A stretch of 64,000 nucleotides of DNA from Blumeriella jaapii (GCA_009599575.1 VWND01000066.1:248001-312000), one strand, 5' to 3'; positions 22,051 through 33,715 are shown, counted from the stretch's first letter. Numbers and translations: made by a program. The notes: generated by a model not told the origin, from the sequence alone.

Positions 22051-22091
22051 CGGCCCCTCGGCCTCTACAGTGCAGCACATCCTCCGCCTAC

Positions 22092-24954
22092 ATGACACCC
22101 ATGGAAGAGATCAAGGCCCCCGCACCTCGGCGCCTCACCAAGAAGAAACCCGGGCCCGGAAGCCGGGCTCCTGCCGCCCATTGCACGAGGCCCCGGGGTG
22201 CCACTTCGTCCTCTGTGGTTTCGGCGTCTTCGCCGTCGCTGCGACGCGGCCAACGCAGCAGCTCCTTCTCCCGCCAACGCTCCCCGTCCGCCCCCGACCC
22301 CGGGCTTAACCACCACCACCACCACCTCCACCACCTCCACCACCTCAACCACAACAACAACCACAACAACCACCACAACAACCACAACAACCACCACAAC
22401 CACCACCACCACAACCACCACCACAACCACCACCACAACAACAACCACAACACCAACACCACCACCATCACCAACAACCTCGCGGCCGACGCCTACACCC
22501 ACGCCCACGCCCACGCCCACGTCCGCCAGTCCACCTCGCCCGCCCACTCCAGCTCCCCCTCGGGCGCGTTGTCCGGCCCCGCTGGGCCCCAGCATCACGC
22601 AGCGCCGCGTTCGCTGCGCGAGAGATCTCCCTCGGATTTCTTGGGCCCGCCCTTCGACTGCTCGAGCCTCAGCATCCTCACCCACATCGAATCCCCCGCC
22701 GCCGCCGCCGCCAACGACCAGACCGACCCCCTCCCTCGCCGCACCGCGCGCGCGCCTCACGCCCCGTCGGAGCCGCAGAGGATGATGGCCCCGACCCTCC
22801 GCCCCTCCGCCAGCTTCACGGTCGGCGACAGAGTGGGCGAGAAGTCCCCCCCGCGCGTGAGCGAGAATCCCATCCTCAGTCCCAAGCGATACTCGGACGA
22901 CAGCAAGGAACCGAGACTGGGTGTCATGCGGAAGCGGTCGGGCTTCTCGGGCTTCATGAGCAGCATTGGCGTCGGGTCCGCGCGAGGCGTCAAGATTTCC
23001 GCCCCGGAAAACCCGGTTCACGTCACCCACGTTGGATATGACAGCCAGACGGGACAGTTTACCGTGAGTGAATGCCATTCAAGCCACCTCAAGAAGACCT
23101 CAAGAAGACCTCAAGAACACAAGACGCCCTCCCCCCCCCCCCTCCCAACCAAAGAGAGAGAACCCTCGTGTGCTGATCCTCGTCTCAGGGCCTACCCAAG
23201 GAATGGCAACGCATGATCGAAGATAGCGGCATCACCAAGAGAGAGCAAGAGCAGAATCCCCAGGTCATCATCGATGTCGTCGGCTTCTACAAGGAGAACG
23301 CCGACAAGGGCGGCGATGAGGTATGGGACAAGTTCGAGAACGCCAAGCTGCCCGAACTTCGCGTCGGCACCAGCTTCCCAGGACCCTTCTCCCCCGGACC
23401 GCGGAGCACGCCCATGGACGCCCAGATGACCAGTCCGCCGGCGAGTCCGCGCTTCCCTTCCAACCATGAGACGAGCTTCGAGAACCCGAGATCGCCGCCG
23501 CCGGTGCCGCGACCGGGCCTGCGCTGCCCACCCCCAAAGACGCCAACGCCATCATCCCAAGTCGACCGGCGCCTCGGCCCCCGGTCACGCATCCGGCGAG
23601 AACGGCAGCCTCTCCGTCGCAGCCGCTCGGAAAGGATTCGGGCATCGGGCTGTCTCGCAAAAGCGAGGATCTCCCCGCCTTGACGTACGTCCCACCTCAC
23701 CACGACGCGTCTCCGATGCTTCCCGAGGAGCATCGCTCGCGATCCAACTCCCACAAAACCACGCATGCCCACTCGCCCTACGCGACGACGCCCATTCAAG
23801 TGACCTCCCCCCAGGCCATGTACTCGCACCAATCGCCGCAGCACCCCGAGTTCGGTCTGCACCACGCCGTACAGGTGCAGGGGCAGCAGCCGCCGCCGCC
23901 GCCCACGTTGAGCCGCGCCCCGAGCAAGTATCAGCAGCCGCTTCCCACGCCGCCCAATTCGCAAGGCCAGTTTCAGCAGCTGCCCCCGCCCAACGCCGCC
24001 GCTGTGCCCCATCCCATCCTCCAAGCCCGCGCCGCCCCCGGCCCCCGCCCGAGGCAGCGTGCGCGCCAAAGCACCGGCATCGACATCGTCGCCCGTCTGA
24101 AGCAGATCTGTACCGTGGGCGACCCGAGAGACATCTACAAGGATCTCACGAAAATCGGCCAAGGCGCGTCGGGGGGCGTGTTCACGGGCTACGAGCGCGG
24201 CACGAACCGCCTGGTGGCCATCAAGCAGATGAACCTGGAGCAGCAACCCAAGAAGGATTTGATCATCAACGAGATCATCGTGATGAAGGAGAGCTCGCAC
24301 CCGAACATTGTCAACTTCATCGATAGCTTTCTCGTCACAGGCGAGCTGTGGGTGATCATGGAGTACATGGAGGGGGGCAGCTTGACGGACGTCGTGACGT
24401 TCAACATCATGAGCGAAGGGCAGATCGCCGCCGTCTGCAAGGAGACGCTCAAGGGACTGCAGCATCTCCACTCGAAGGGCGTCATCCATCGAGACATCAA
24501 GTCTGACAACATCCTGCTGTCGATGGACGGCAGTATCAAGCTGAGTAAGTCCCCGGGTCCCTGTCGTTGTTGGTGGATGAGCCGGTCAAGCTAACCCCCG
24601 TCGGCAGCTGATTTCGGCTTCTGCGCTCAAATCAACGAGGCCCACAACAAGCGAACCACCATGGTCGGCACCCCCTACTGGATGGCCCCGGAAGTCGTGA
24701 CGCGCAAGGAATACGGCCGCAAGGTCGACATCTGGTCCCTCGGCATCATGGCCATCGAGATGATCGAGGGTGAACCGCCGTACCTGACGGAATCGCCCCT
24801 GCGCGCCCTCTACCTGATTGCCACCAACGGGACCCCCACCATCAAGGACGAGCATGCCTTGAGCCCGGTGTTCAAGGACTTTTTGTACTTTGCCCTCAAG
24901 GTCGACCCAGAGAAGCGAGCCAGTGCTCACGACCTGCTACGCGTAAGTGAAAAA

Positions 24955-24993
<39 letters not shown>

Positions 24994-25198
24994 CCTTTTT
25001 ACATCTGTTTCTTCTTCGCTCCATTCCTGTCACTCCACACTCCTTCCTTTTCTCTTTTCTTCAATTCGTCAAGCTCACACCATCACCTAGCACAAATTCA
25101 TGGAACAGTGCGCCGACCTCATGCAGCTCGCGCCACTTGTCCGCTCTGCGCGTAACGCTCGTGCCCAGGAGAAAGCCCAAAAGGCCGCCGCCTCCTAA
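22092..25198 (+). CDS. STE20: STE20/PAK-family protein kinase with CRIB domain; apparent frame break
   Basis: Exons 22092-23063, 23189-24544, 24608-24942, 25091-25198. There is no PH domain, so STE20 rather than CLA4. A CRIB motif spans the first intron ([20 protein letters not shown], then GLPKEW) and binds Cdc42/Rac. The kinase domain (about residues 680-895 of 923) has all key residues: [28 protein letters not shown], and GTPYWMAPE. Ste20 relays Cdc42 signals to MAPK cascades and the cortical actin. The N-terminal half is disordered, with a His/Asn tract. Between SPPPVPRPG and [12 protein letters not shown] (about 23,510-23,525) the frame shifts by one; adding one base in CCGGGCC restores a continuous protein. 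I see no usable intron there, so an assembly deletion is likely. Met at 22101 is an alternative start. Confidence 0.93.
22309..22470 (+). repeat. Coding His/Asn tract (CAC/AAC triplets) in STE20
   Basis: About 50 consecutive codons almost all CAC or AAC. The tract is a likely site of length variation. Confidence 0.9.
24957..24993. repeat. Poly-T run (37 T) in last STE20 intron
   Basis: A T homopolymer directly after the GTAAGTG donor region of a 148-nt intron, the longest intron of this gene. Confidence 0.95.
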
Positions 25199-26377
25199 AT
25201 CTTCTTGCATCTCACCACATGGGCCAACCAGGGAGATTGTCAAAGTACTAGATGAACTAGATGTGAAGATATGACCTACCACGCCTCTCGCATGCGCATT
25301 TGAATCGCAGGGCGGAGATCGATCCACCACCAAAAGCTTATTTTTTTGCGATCTGCTCACGCTGCACATGTAATGAATTGACATTCGAGGCAGCGAGGGA
25401 AGTACGGCGTATGATTTTTTTTTTCTGGTTTTTTTGGGGAGGGAGAGGCGGGACAGGGGCGAAATGGGAAAATTCAACGATGTATGGTGTCAAGATGGAT
25501 GGTGCATGCTACTCGTGTCATGACATGATGAGAAATGGAAACGAGAAAGAAAGAGGGGAGGGGATGGGGATGGAACTATCCAATAGATGATGAAAATGGG
25601 AGAGGAATGTCGACGCGTTCGCGAGCTTGCGGCCAGGGTGGACCATGGATGGATGGATGGGTGGAGCTGTACGTTGCAAGCTGCTTGCCTGTGGATGATT
25701 TGGACGGGGGCCGGGCTGGCTCGCTGGCTCGCTGGCTGGTGGCTGGTGGCTGGTTGCTGCTTGTTGCTTGCTGGTCGCAGGAACGTATGGATGGATGTGT
25801 GCAAGAAGAGGACGGACTTGTAGTAGGCCGGCTCCGTCAGATGCTAGATGTTAAATGCTTAGATGCAAACGGGATTGGGTTTTGCCGCTGAGAATCTACC
25901 ACTTTTTCCGCCGAGAGGCAGCAGTAGCCGCGAAAGCAGTGCTGTAGCAGCGAAAGCCGCAGCCGTGAAAGCAGCAGCCGTGAAAGCAGTGCTGTAGCAG
26001 TGAAAGCAGTACTGTACTGTACGCGTACGCATTAATGGCATCACACAAAGCTGGCGAAGAGAAACGTGACGTGATACGTGAGTGTGAAATACTGGGTACC
26101 TAGGTAAGGTACAGAACAGTCAGTACCTAGCTAGCTATGCGATTCAATCTCTCTTCGTCTTTCAGCGGCAGCTCTCAGCGCACGTCTATGTGTAGGTACC
26201 TATATCCTATACATATAGGTAGGTACACATATACACGTACGTGGATTACCTACCTATCTTACCTTACACGTGCATACATACATACATCCATACATCCATC
26301 CACCACGCCTTCCTTTCTTCTTTCTTCTTTCTTCTACATCCCGTCCAGGCATGGAATCAAACAACGTGGGGGGGTGT

Positions 26378-26405
26378 GGGGGGGGGGGGGGGGGGGGGGG
26401 GGGGG
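26378..26405. repeat. Poly-G run (28 G)
   Basis: 28 consecutive G, preceded by GGGGGGGTGT. Its true length is uncertain because such runs are hard to sequence. Confidence 0.85.
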
Positions 26406-26521
26406 TGGATGGCTATGTTATATTGTATTGTATTGTATTTGTTGTGTTGTTGTGTATGTGTGTGTGGAGAGCGTAAGGAAGTCATGGATTATATATAGTA
26501 TGGGTTGGGTTGGAAATGGGA

Positions 26522-26850
26522 GCTAGAAACTGTGGACGGGAGGAGGAGGGGGGAGAAGGGGGGGAAGAAGGAGGGAGGAGGGGGGAGGAGGGGGAGGGGG
26601 AGAAGGGGAGAAGGGGGGGAGAAGGGGAGAAGGGGGGAAGGGGGGGGGAGGGAGGAAAGAAAAAAAAGAAGAAAAGGAAAGAGAAGAAGAAAAGTAGAAA
26701 AAAAAGAAGAGAGGAGGGAGAGAGAAGAGAGAGAGGAGAGAGAAGAGAGAGGAAGAAGAGAGGAAGAAGAGAGAGAGGAAGAGAAGAAGAGAAGAAGAGA
26801 AGAAGAAGAAAGGGAGAAGAAGAAAGGGAGAAAAAAGACAAGAAATTTTT
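26522..26850. repeat. 330-bp polypurine tract
   Basis: Almost uninterrupted purines on the plus strand, grading from GGGGGAGAAG units to AGAAGAGAGAGG and then AAAAAAGAAG. It is capable in principle of triplex (H-DNA) formation. Confidence 0.9.
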
Positions 26851-27295
26851 TAAAAAAAGTAGCAAACATCTTATAAACCCTTTTCTTCCTTATTTGATCC
26901 TTTCTTTCCTTGTGTCTATCTATCATCTACGGAGAAGAAGAAGCAAAGCAGCAAAGCAAACAGAAGAAGTAGGTAGGCAGTCTAGGTATCCACCGCCAAA
27001 TCGCAGGGCAGTCTCGCTCGCAGCCAAACCAAGCATACCCGTCCCGTCCCGTAGGAAGCAAGCCTCTAAACTAACGCCGGTTCCCAGATCGAATGTGAGA
27101 AAAGAAGGGAAAAAACCACCTTCGCAAGAACGCATTCAGAAGGAAAAACCCAGAACCCCCCCGACCCCAGATCGAATGTCGAGGAACAGAACCCAAAGCT
27201 GCCGCCCCGCAAAGACAGAGAGAGACAAGAGCCACCCTCTCTCTCTCCAGCAACAGCGCAATGCTTCACGGCCGTCTCCCCTTCCTCACGAGCGA

Positions 27296-28449
27296 TCAGT
27301 AGAGAGTGTAACCGCCGTCGATGATGACGTTGGAGCCAGTCATGAAGGCGGAGGCGTCGGAAGCCAGGAGGACCGCGAGACCGTTCAGGTCGTCAACGGC
27401 GCCGAGACGGTTCTGGGGCGTCAGCGACTTCCAGATCTTCTTCTGGGCGTCGAGGGCGGGCACGTTGTTCAGGGCCGTGTCCATGTAGCCGGGGGAGATC
27501 ATGTTCACGCGGATGTTCTTCTTGGCCCACTCGGCGGCCAGCGACTTGCCGAGCATGACCACGCCGGCCTTGGACGCGTTGTAGCAGGACTGCTCTTGGG
27601 GATAGTTGACGATGCCGCCAGACATCGAGGCCACGAAGACGATGCTGCCGGGCTTGTTGGCCTCCATCATGTGCTTGCCGACGGCGCGGGCCATCAGGAA
27701 GGAGCCGGTCAGGTTGATGTCGATGAGGCGGCGGAACATGGTGGTGTCGTAGGTCTCGGCGGGGATGTTGGAGCTGAGTGCAGGTCAGTGAGAACTCGAG
27801 GCTTTGGGGGAGGCCGAGAGCTGGAGCTTACTCGGCGATACCGGCGGAGTTGATCAGGACGTCTGGGACGCCGTAGGACTTGACCACCGCGTTGATGGAT
27901 TCGTGGATGGCGTTCTCGTCGCGAACGTCCACGTTGAAGAAGGCCACGGGGACCGCGTCTCCAGCGACCTCGTGTAGAGTCGCAACGGCCTCCTCTCCAT
28001 TGGCCTGGTTGGCGTCGAGGATAATCAGAGCCTTCGCGCCAGCCTCGATGCAGGCCCGAGCCATGTTGTACCCCAGGCCTCGCGCGCCACTATTCCCACC
28101 ATTAGCTGAGGTCCTATCACTGTGGCAGATGGAAGGTGAAATACCCGGTGACGATCACGACCTTGTTGACCAAGGCGTACTTCTGCATGGTGGGAGGGAG
28201 GGACTTGTAGGTAGCCTGGCTCAAGGGACCTGTATTCTCGACATCGTTCTGGTCAACCTTGATCGTTGACTTCTTGATGGATCCGCCGACGTAAGCGGAG
28301 GACTTCACCTCCGTCGCGGCCGGAATCTCTGGAGCTGGTTCGGCCTTGGTCGCGCTGTTGGTGAATGTGCGGCTCAATTGGGCGCAGGTGGGAGTCGCAC
28401 GAGCGGTGCGGACAGTGCGCGCAGCACGAGCAACAGATCGGGAGAACAT
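27296..28449 (-). CDS. Short-chain dehydrogenase/reductase with mitochondrial-type presequence
   Basis: Exons on the minus strand: 28449-28145, 28089-27832, 27773-27296; 346 residues. Classical SDR signatures: nucleotide-binding TGGARGLG (rebuilt exactly across intron 1), NSAG, catalytic Ser in VASMSGG, the YNASK catalytic Tyr/Lys, and the tail TGSNVIIDGGYTLY. The Rossmann fold binds NAD(P)H. The first 30 residues (MFSRSVARAARTVRTARA...) are Arg-rich and lack acids, as in a mitochondrial targeting peptide, and a further 60-residue spacer precedes the fold. Fungal relatives with this layout are often annotated as arabinitol, mannitol or sorbose type dehydrogenases, but the substrate cannot be told from sequence. 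Confidence 0.9.
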
Positions 28450-30600
28450 CTTAAAGGACTGTGTATGTATGGGTATCTCGAAGGTGTATGAAGACTGAAA
28501 AGGGGTGGAAGTTCGAAGTGAATAGGTTGAAAGAGAGAAGTGGTGGTGGTGGATGAAGAACGCGGTCGAGATCGAAGTCGGGGTCTTTTTATACGCGAAA
28601 GCTCACGAGTTGTGCCCTAGAAACTAGCGCGTTTTTTCTTTTTCGAAAATTCACTTCACGCGACTTGCAACGTCGCTTTGTCAATGGAGGTCGCTGAAAG
28701 CCAATTGTTCCTGATATTGACTTGCTTTGTGTTTTTTCGTCTGCTATCGTGTTAGCGAGCCCGATTCACTCAATTTGGTTTCTCTACGAAGCACCACCGA
28801 CCTTAAAAAAACCAGTCACAAGAATTCAAATGTTTTTTCTTGAATCTTGAGGGTGTCGAAAGATGAAAGATGTGCCGAAGACGCCAATGGGGTATCGATA
28901 ACCAAAATCCGTAATACGAAGCTGGAGTATATAACAAGATGATATGACAGAATCCAGCTCTTGGTCTTCCTTCACAAGTCTCAATATGCTCCTCTAACCC
29001 AAATCGTATCAATCAGATGTCGTGAAGCTAGGCAGTAGGCAAACAAGCAGGGCCGTATAAGCAATTGCTGACGGGATTGCTGAGGATTATATGCTCGTAA
29101 CGGGTCCGTCGACCGTACCAGGATGCAGCGTCAGACGACGACGACTCCGGGGAAGATGCTGGAGGGAACAACCGTTCGCATGTGTCACGGGTAAGTTGAA
29201 AGTTCGAGGAGCAAACGCATCCGCTAGAAAGCCAGACCGGTGCAAGAAAACACCGCAGAAGCACGGGTAAGAGAGCTGACGCGGGACGTGAACTTCGATG
29301 CGGAGATTGGGATGAAGGACAGAAACAGAGAATGGGAGAGAGAGAGAAAGAGAGAGAGAGGACGGGCGACGAGAGTCTTTTTCAGACCAAATTTCTGCTA
29401 GCGCCTCAGCTATCGCTGCTATCCGTCTAGTTTCCGTACGGAGCACCGTCGTACATACTGTACATACTTGACTCTGCCAGGGTCGCTCCTAGCCCGTCGT
29501 CCTCGTCCGTGCTGCGGCGGTGGTGGTTTCTTTAGCGCAGTGCGTGTCTCTACAGTACGAAGGTACGAAGCACATCAACCTGCCTGTCCTACACCGGGCC
29601 AGGACTGGGGAGCCGGGGAGATCAGGCCGGGTGTCTTGGGTGCAGAGTGGGTGAAAGTCAGTATGCTCTTGGCAACGGTAATGTGCGGATTCTCAGGGTC
29701 GAACTGGCGGTCCTATCAAGGTAGAGATCCATGGGGGGTCCTTGTTCTGGTTCGAGGAAAGGGAGAGCCAACTAACTTAGCGAGGACAGGAGGCGATGTC
29801 AACATCGCGAAGCGGTCAGAGGCGGAACGCGGAAGCAACCAACATCCCCCTTCTCCTGCTACAGTACAGCACATACATGTACATACATACATACATACAT
29901 ACAGACATACAGATTCCAGCCACAATTGACTATACTCTACTGTACGGTACATACTGTAGGTACAGGAGAAGAGCCAATCCAATTGCCAAGGACGCTTTGT
30001 ACGCCCGAGATCGGCTGGTTCGCTGTTGTGTTTTCGTCGGTGCTCGAGGCGCGGCGAAAAAGTAAGCACTGCTGATTTGAGCTAAAGATGTGATACTGTA
30101 CTACCGATACAGTATTACAGACAGGACTGACGGTTTTCAAACACAGGTGCAGCCGCAATCAACCGACTTGCACGCTATCAAATTCGTCCCCCTCGCCAGA
30201 GGAGCCAAGCAGGCCAGAGACAGCAAGCAAGGTTTTGGTATCCAATCTTTCCGTGCCGGGGCACCACGGCGTTCGTCCACACGAAGTATCTTCAGCACGG
30301 CTGATGTAGATGTAGAGTCTGTTTCGATTATCGAAGTGCTTAATTACCCATCACAACTTTGCGTACATGTATCCCACTTATGCACCCTCGCACGTCAGAT
30401 AGATGTCTGTTGATAGCGGTGTACGTCAAGCATGACATCGGACTCGCATGTAAAGACTGTGCGTGCAGAAGGGCTCGTCAAATGACTACATAACATCCGA
30501 TGCAAACTTCGACGTCAAACTGCAACTTGGTGATTGGGGTAATCGTCTCGATTCTCGATGTGACGAGAATCCATAAATGTACTGTTGCCCACACTTCCCT
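28450..30600. other. Intergenic region with GTAC-rich motifs, no gene seen
   Basis: About 2.1 kb. The first 150 bases upstream of the SDR start are promoter-like (TTTTTATACG near 28590). The rest holds only short frames, an AGAG run (29336-29362), ACATACAT repeats (29877-29910) and several CTGTAC/GTACAG palindromes. Confidence 0.5.
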
Positions 30601-30779
30601 TGATCGTGTGTCACCTCGCTTCCCCATCTTTCAATCCCTTTCCGGTGTAGAACCCATCCTCCCGAGCTCCCAACTTCCAAGTCATCGTCCAAGAAGAATC
30701 CAAGAAGCTAGCGCCTGCATTTGCATACGGTTTAAGGCCTCGCGGTACAGGAAGACCGTTTCCCCCCGCCACCCCGTCT

Positions 30780-32040
30780 CGTGGACGGAAGCTTTCTGGC
30801 CCGAAAAGGTTTGTTTCCTTGGTTTCTTCTTCTTTTCTTGAGTTTTTGGTGGACCCGTGTTCATCTTTGGTGGGTCGAGTCTTCTGTGCGGACGACGAGA
30901 GAGCGCCGTTAGTAATTTTGTGCCGTACCACGCCCAATCGAGACGTGGAAGGTTGGTTGCGTACCAAGGACGACGGGCATGACTCTCTGGCTTTCATTCA
31001 GGACCGCGTTAAGGCACGGCAGATTCAGCGTCTTCTCGAACGTGATCGGATCGTCTCTCGGCGGGAACGCGGCATCAAGCTCCTCAACGAGAAGCTTAAG
31101 CTTCCCGGGTTGTTGAGCAGGAGCAGGAGACAGAAAGTAGCGGTCACGCTCGAAGTGTCGGTCCCTGCATCCTGTCGCTGCTGTCAATACCCAAGCAGTC
31201 GCACCTCACGGTCGAGAGCAAGCAAACGAAAGGAAGCGAAAGTCACCAAACTCGCATGGAAGTATTCACGTCCGATTTGACGTGGCGATCCTCGCAGTCC
31301 TCGGGGAATCTCTCCTTCGTGCCGATCAGGATCTGCAGAATATCCTGCTTGACAGTGCTCTTCTCAAGACTTCTGCGCTTGGCGAGCACGGCTTCTAGTC
31401 GCGCGTCGAGCCCCACGTCCTTTGGGGACGAGATGAAAGACAGATACGCGAGGAAAGGGGAGCTGTGCGTGGACCGGGAGGCTTTTGAGCTGCCTCGTGA
31501 AGATATCTTTCAGGCGCGTGTTATTGCGACCTGACCAGATTCCCAAAATCGCCGAAGACGGTTGAGGTGAGGATGTCCTTGAAAACACACCGTGAGCCAA
31601 GGGGTGTCTCTTGAGCGAGGGTTTATTTGAGTTGAAAATGCTGCACTTACGGCGGTCAGGTTCGCAAAGTTGGAGAAGACGGCGACGTTCGCTGACCATT
31701 GCCTTCCTCGGACTTCTCCTCTAGGAAACACTGGAACTCGTCCATGTATGCCATGAATGCCGGCTTGAGGTTGAGATAGCTGATCGAGAAGCTGTGGGAT
31801 AGCATCTGTCTCTGCTCGCTGTCAGTCCCCCATCTACTCCAGATGCTGGCTAGTGTGACGAAATCTGTTTATGCGCTTCCTGATTTCTCTCAGAGAATAC
31901 GTCCGGAGAATGGTAGTCGAGAATCAGGTCTAAAGCCGTCGTTTTCCCTCTTCTTCGGGCTTCTGTGAAGCGTCACGGCCGAAAGATAGGTCTCGGAGAC
32001 GATCGAGCTTACTCTTGGTATACGTCAATTGGGCGGCGAT
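30780..32040 (-). pseudogene. Decayed cytochrome P450 (pisatin-demethylase-like class)
   Basis: Pieces of one P450 are readable in order on the minus strand but in different frames. They are SKLDRLRDLSFG near 32,010; LILDYHSPDVFSERN near 31,920; RQMLSHSFSISYLN near 31,790; ARLEAVLAKRRSLEKSTVKQ near 31,380; KLKLLVEELDAAFPPRDDP near 31,090; and LPCLNAVLNESQRVMPV near 30,990, which includes the ExxR pair of the K helix. FGPESFRP near 30,800 resembles the FxPERW segment. At least three frame changes and a stop (after VNTSMRVW) interrupt it. The I-helix and the haem-binding FxxGxRxCxG motif were not found. No intron model removes these defects. The piece order and spacing make a chance match unlikely. 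Confidence 0.8.
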
Positions 32041-32634
32041 GCTACACTTAGATATGCAGCAGCGAATAAAGATCGCATCTCTTGTGAGATTGGGATCGGA
32101 ATGACGGCGAGGCGGCATGCTGAATCTTCCGAATCTGCCCCGTCGCAGAATGTGCATTATGTCAATCATCAGGTACTACGGCGCATTGAGTCGTTCTTTC
32201 GGCTGAGACTTTCGTCACACCAAGAATCGATACATGGAACTATACGTAAACAGCTTTCAGCTCAAGGGGGGAACATGTGCGTAAAGTTAACATTCATCAC
32301 GGCGTACCATGGAGGAGCTGCTAGCAACAACGATCATGCTATCCATTGTGCTCCATAAACTACTTTCAGGCTCGACCTTGTAACATAGCGTATGATGAGG
32401 TCCCTTCAACGCCAGGAGTTGAGGCAGATTTCGAGGGATGTGAAGGATGGAAATTGGAAACCAATCGAGGCGGGCAAAGAACACGAAGCGCAGTGTGAAC
32501 CATCGAAAAATGAAAAAATTCGAAAATGTAGAAGCTGCACGCCGAAAAACCAAACGGAAGACCAAAGCCGAACTCCGGATGAAATTTCTGCACAAGGTTT
32601 CGTTGTTCAAACGTCCTCGTTCTTCTTGAAGACC
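32041..32634. other. Gap between P450 relic and HP1 3' end
   Basis: About 600 bases, no gene recognised; it may contain the lost N-terminal part of the P450. Confidence 0.4.
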
Positions 32635-33715
32635 CTAGAATCGAATTAGTCGGCATCTCTCAAAATTTAAGGATAGGGCAACGAACAAGTGACTCTCGTA
32701 AAAGGTAAGCATCTTTTAAAAATTAGCATGCGGTCCATGAAGACTGGGCGCGTTCTTACCTTTTGCGGGCATCGCTTGTACACCTGAGCCAGTGGATGCT
32801 GGGTCTTGTGTCCCCCCTTCCAGGTGAGGTAGACGACAACATTACTGTCATTGCCTTCGCACGCATCGATTGCGACAACTGCATCTTCCCAGCTTCCAGT
32901 CGGTGGCTTGAACTCGGCCGAAGTCGCACTCAACGGGGGAGTTGCAGCCGCGGGGTGGCCCTTACTCTTCCTACCCCTCTTCGCTCCTCCATTGGTCTCA
33001 CCACCGGTACTGGCTCTGCCGCGCTTCTTTCCCTTCTTACCGTTTGCCGCCTCAGCCTTCTTCTCCTCCCAAGCAGCCAAAATCGATTCTTTGCCTCCGA
33101 CAGACTTCAGGTAAGCTTCGAGGACCTCCGGGGCGGTTTCCCTAAAGAAAAAAACATAGTTAGTTGGGAAATAGTAGCCAGGGGTGGAATGGACATTACA
33201 AGTTCTCCTCTGTCTCCCACGTTCTCTCCGATTTCTTCTCGTAGCCCAGCCATTTCACCTCGAATCGCAAAGCTCCAGTCTGCATTGAGATTAGCATTTA
33301 GAAGCACGAATTATCAGCTTGCTCACATCTTCGTCCACGAGATGGTTCGTAATGGCCTCCACGGTGTATCTGCGCGATCGTCAATAATGTAGATTGCCAA
33401 TGGGTTCGTGAAGACGCACACATCACCGGGGAGCTCCTCTTCCTCTTCACTCTCCTCCTCCTTCAAGTCTGCCGCCGCTGGTTCAGGTTCATCGACGACG
33501 GGGGTTTTCGACTTGGACTTGGACTTCTTCTTTGCCGCGGGATCAGGGTAATCGTTACTGCTTACTTCAGAGGTCTCGTCGTCGGAAAGTTCTGCGCGAG
33601 ATGAGCCAATGCGAAAAAAGAATAGACTTGCAGCCCATATTCATCGTCGCGGAGCTTTACGCAGCGGCATGAAGGCAGGAGAAAGTAGAGGGAAGTGACA
33701 CTTACGCGGTGGCAT
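32635..33715 (-). CDS. HP1: Heterochromatin protein HP1 (chromodomain plus chromoshadow)
   Basis: Six exons on the minus strand: 33715-33706, 33591-33420, 33369-33327, 33279-33200, 33141-32760, 32712-32635; 254 residues in a consistent frame. After an acidic, Lys/Ser-rich N-terminus comes a chromodomain (about 62-112) with VYTVEAITNHLVDED, LRFEVKWLGY and ERTWETEENLE. The aromatic cage residues Tyr, Trp and Trp are all present, so H3K9me binding is expected. A basic hinge (KKGKKRGRAS, KRGRKSKG) leads to the chromoshadow domain (about 165-240: SWEDAVVAIDACEG, VVYLTWKGGHKTQHP, YKRCPQKMLTFYESHL), which dimerises. The last exon adds a short tail (NFERCRLIRF). In Neurospora the homologue Hpo is needed for DNA methylation after RIP. 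The gene borders a P450 relic and an AT-rich gene-free block. Confidence 0.93.

Larger units (their letters stand above)
18805..22091. other. Low-complexity divergent intergenic region (SCP160 / STE20)
   Basis: About 3.3 kb with no supported gene between two divergent starts. It carries the promoters of both and at least six tandem arrays listed separately. Long frames here (for example 20658-21761 on the minus strand) consist of simple-sequence translations such as Phe/Ser runs. Confidence 0.6.
25199..27295. other. Repeat-rich intergenic region between convergent STE20 and SDR genes
   Basis: About 2.1 kb without a supported gene. It includes GGAT repeats (25643-25665), GCTGGCTC repeats (25715-25760), AGCAGTGAAAGC-type repeats (25917-26010), a GTACCTA-rich palindromic stretch (26095-26275), the G28 run and the polypurine tract. 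The 447-codon frame across the purine tract is Glu/Arg/Lys/Gly repeat translation. Confidence 0.6.

Noticed and set aside
22065..23078. 337-codon minus-strand Val/Gly-rich frame
   Set aside because: Antisense of the STE20 N-terminus and its CAC/AAC tract.
26510..27853. 447-codon plus-strand frame starting in the purine tract
   Set aside because: The first half is Glu/Lys/Arg/Gly simple sequence and the second half is antisense to the well-supported SDR gene.
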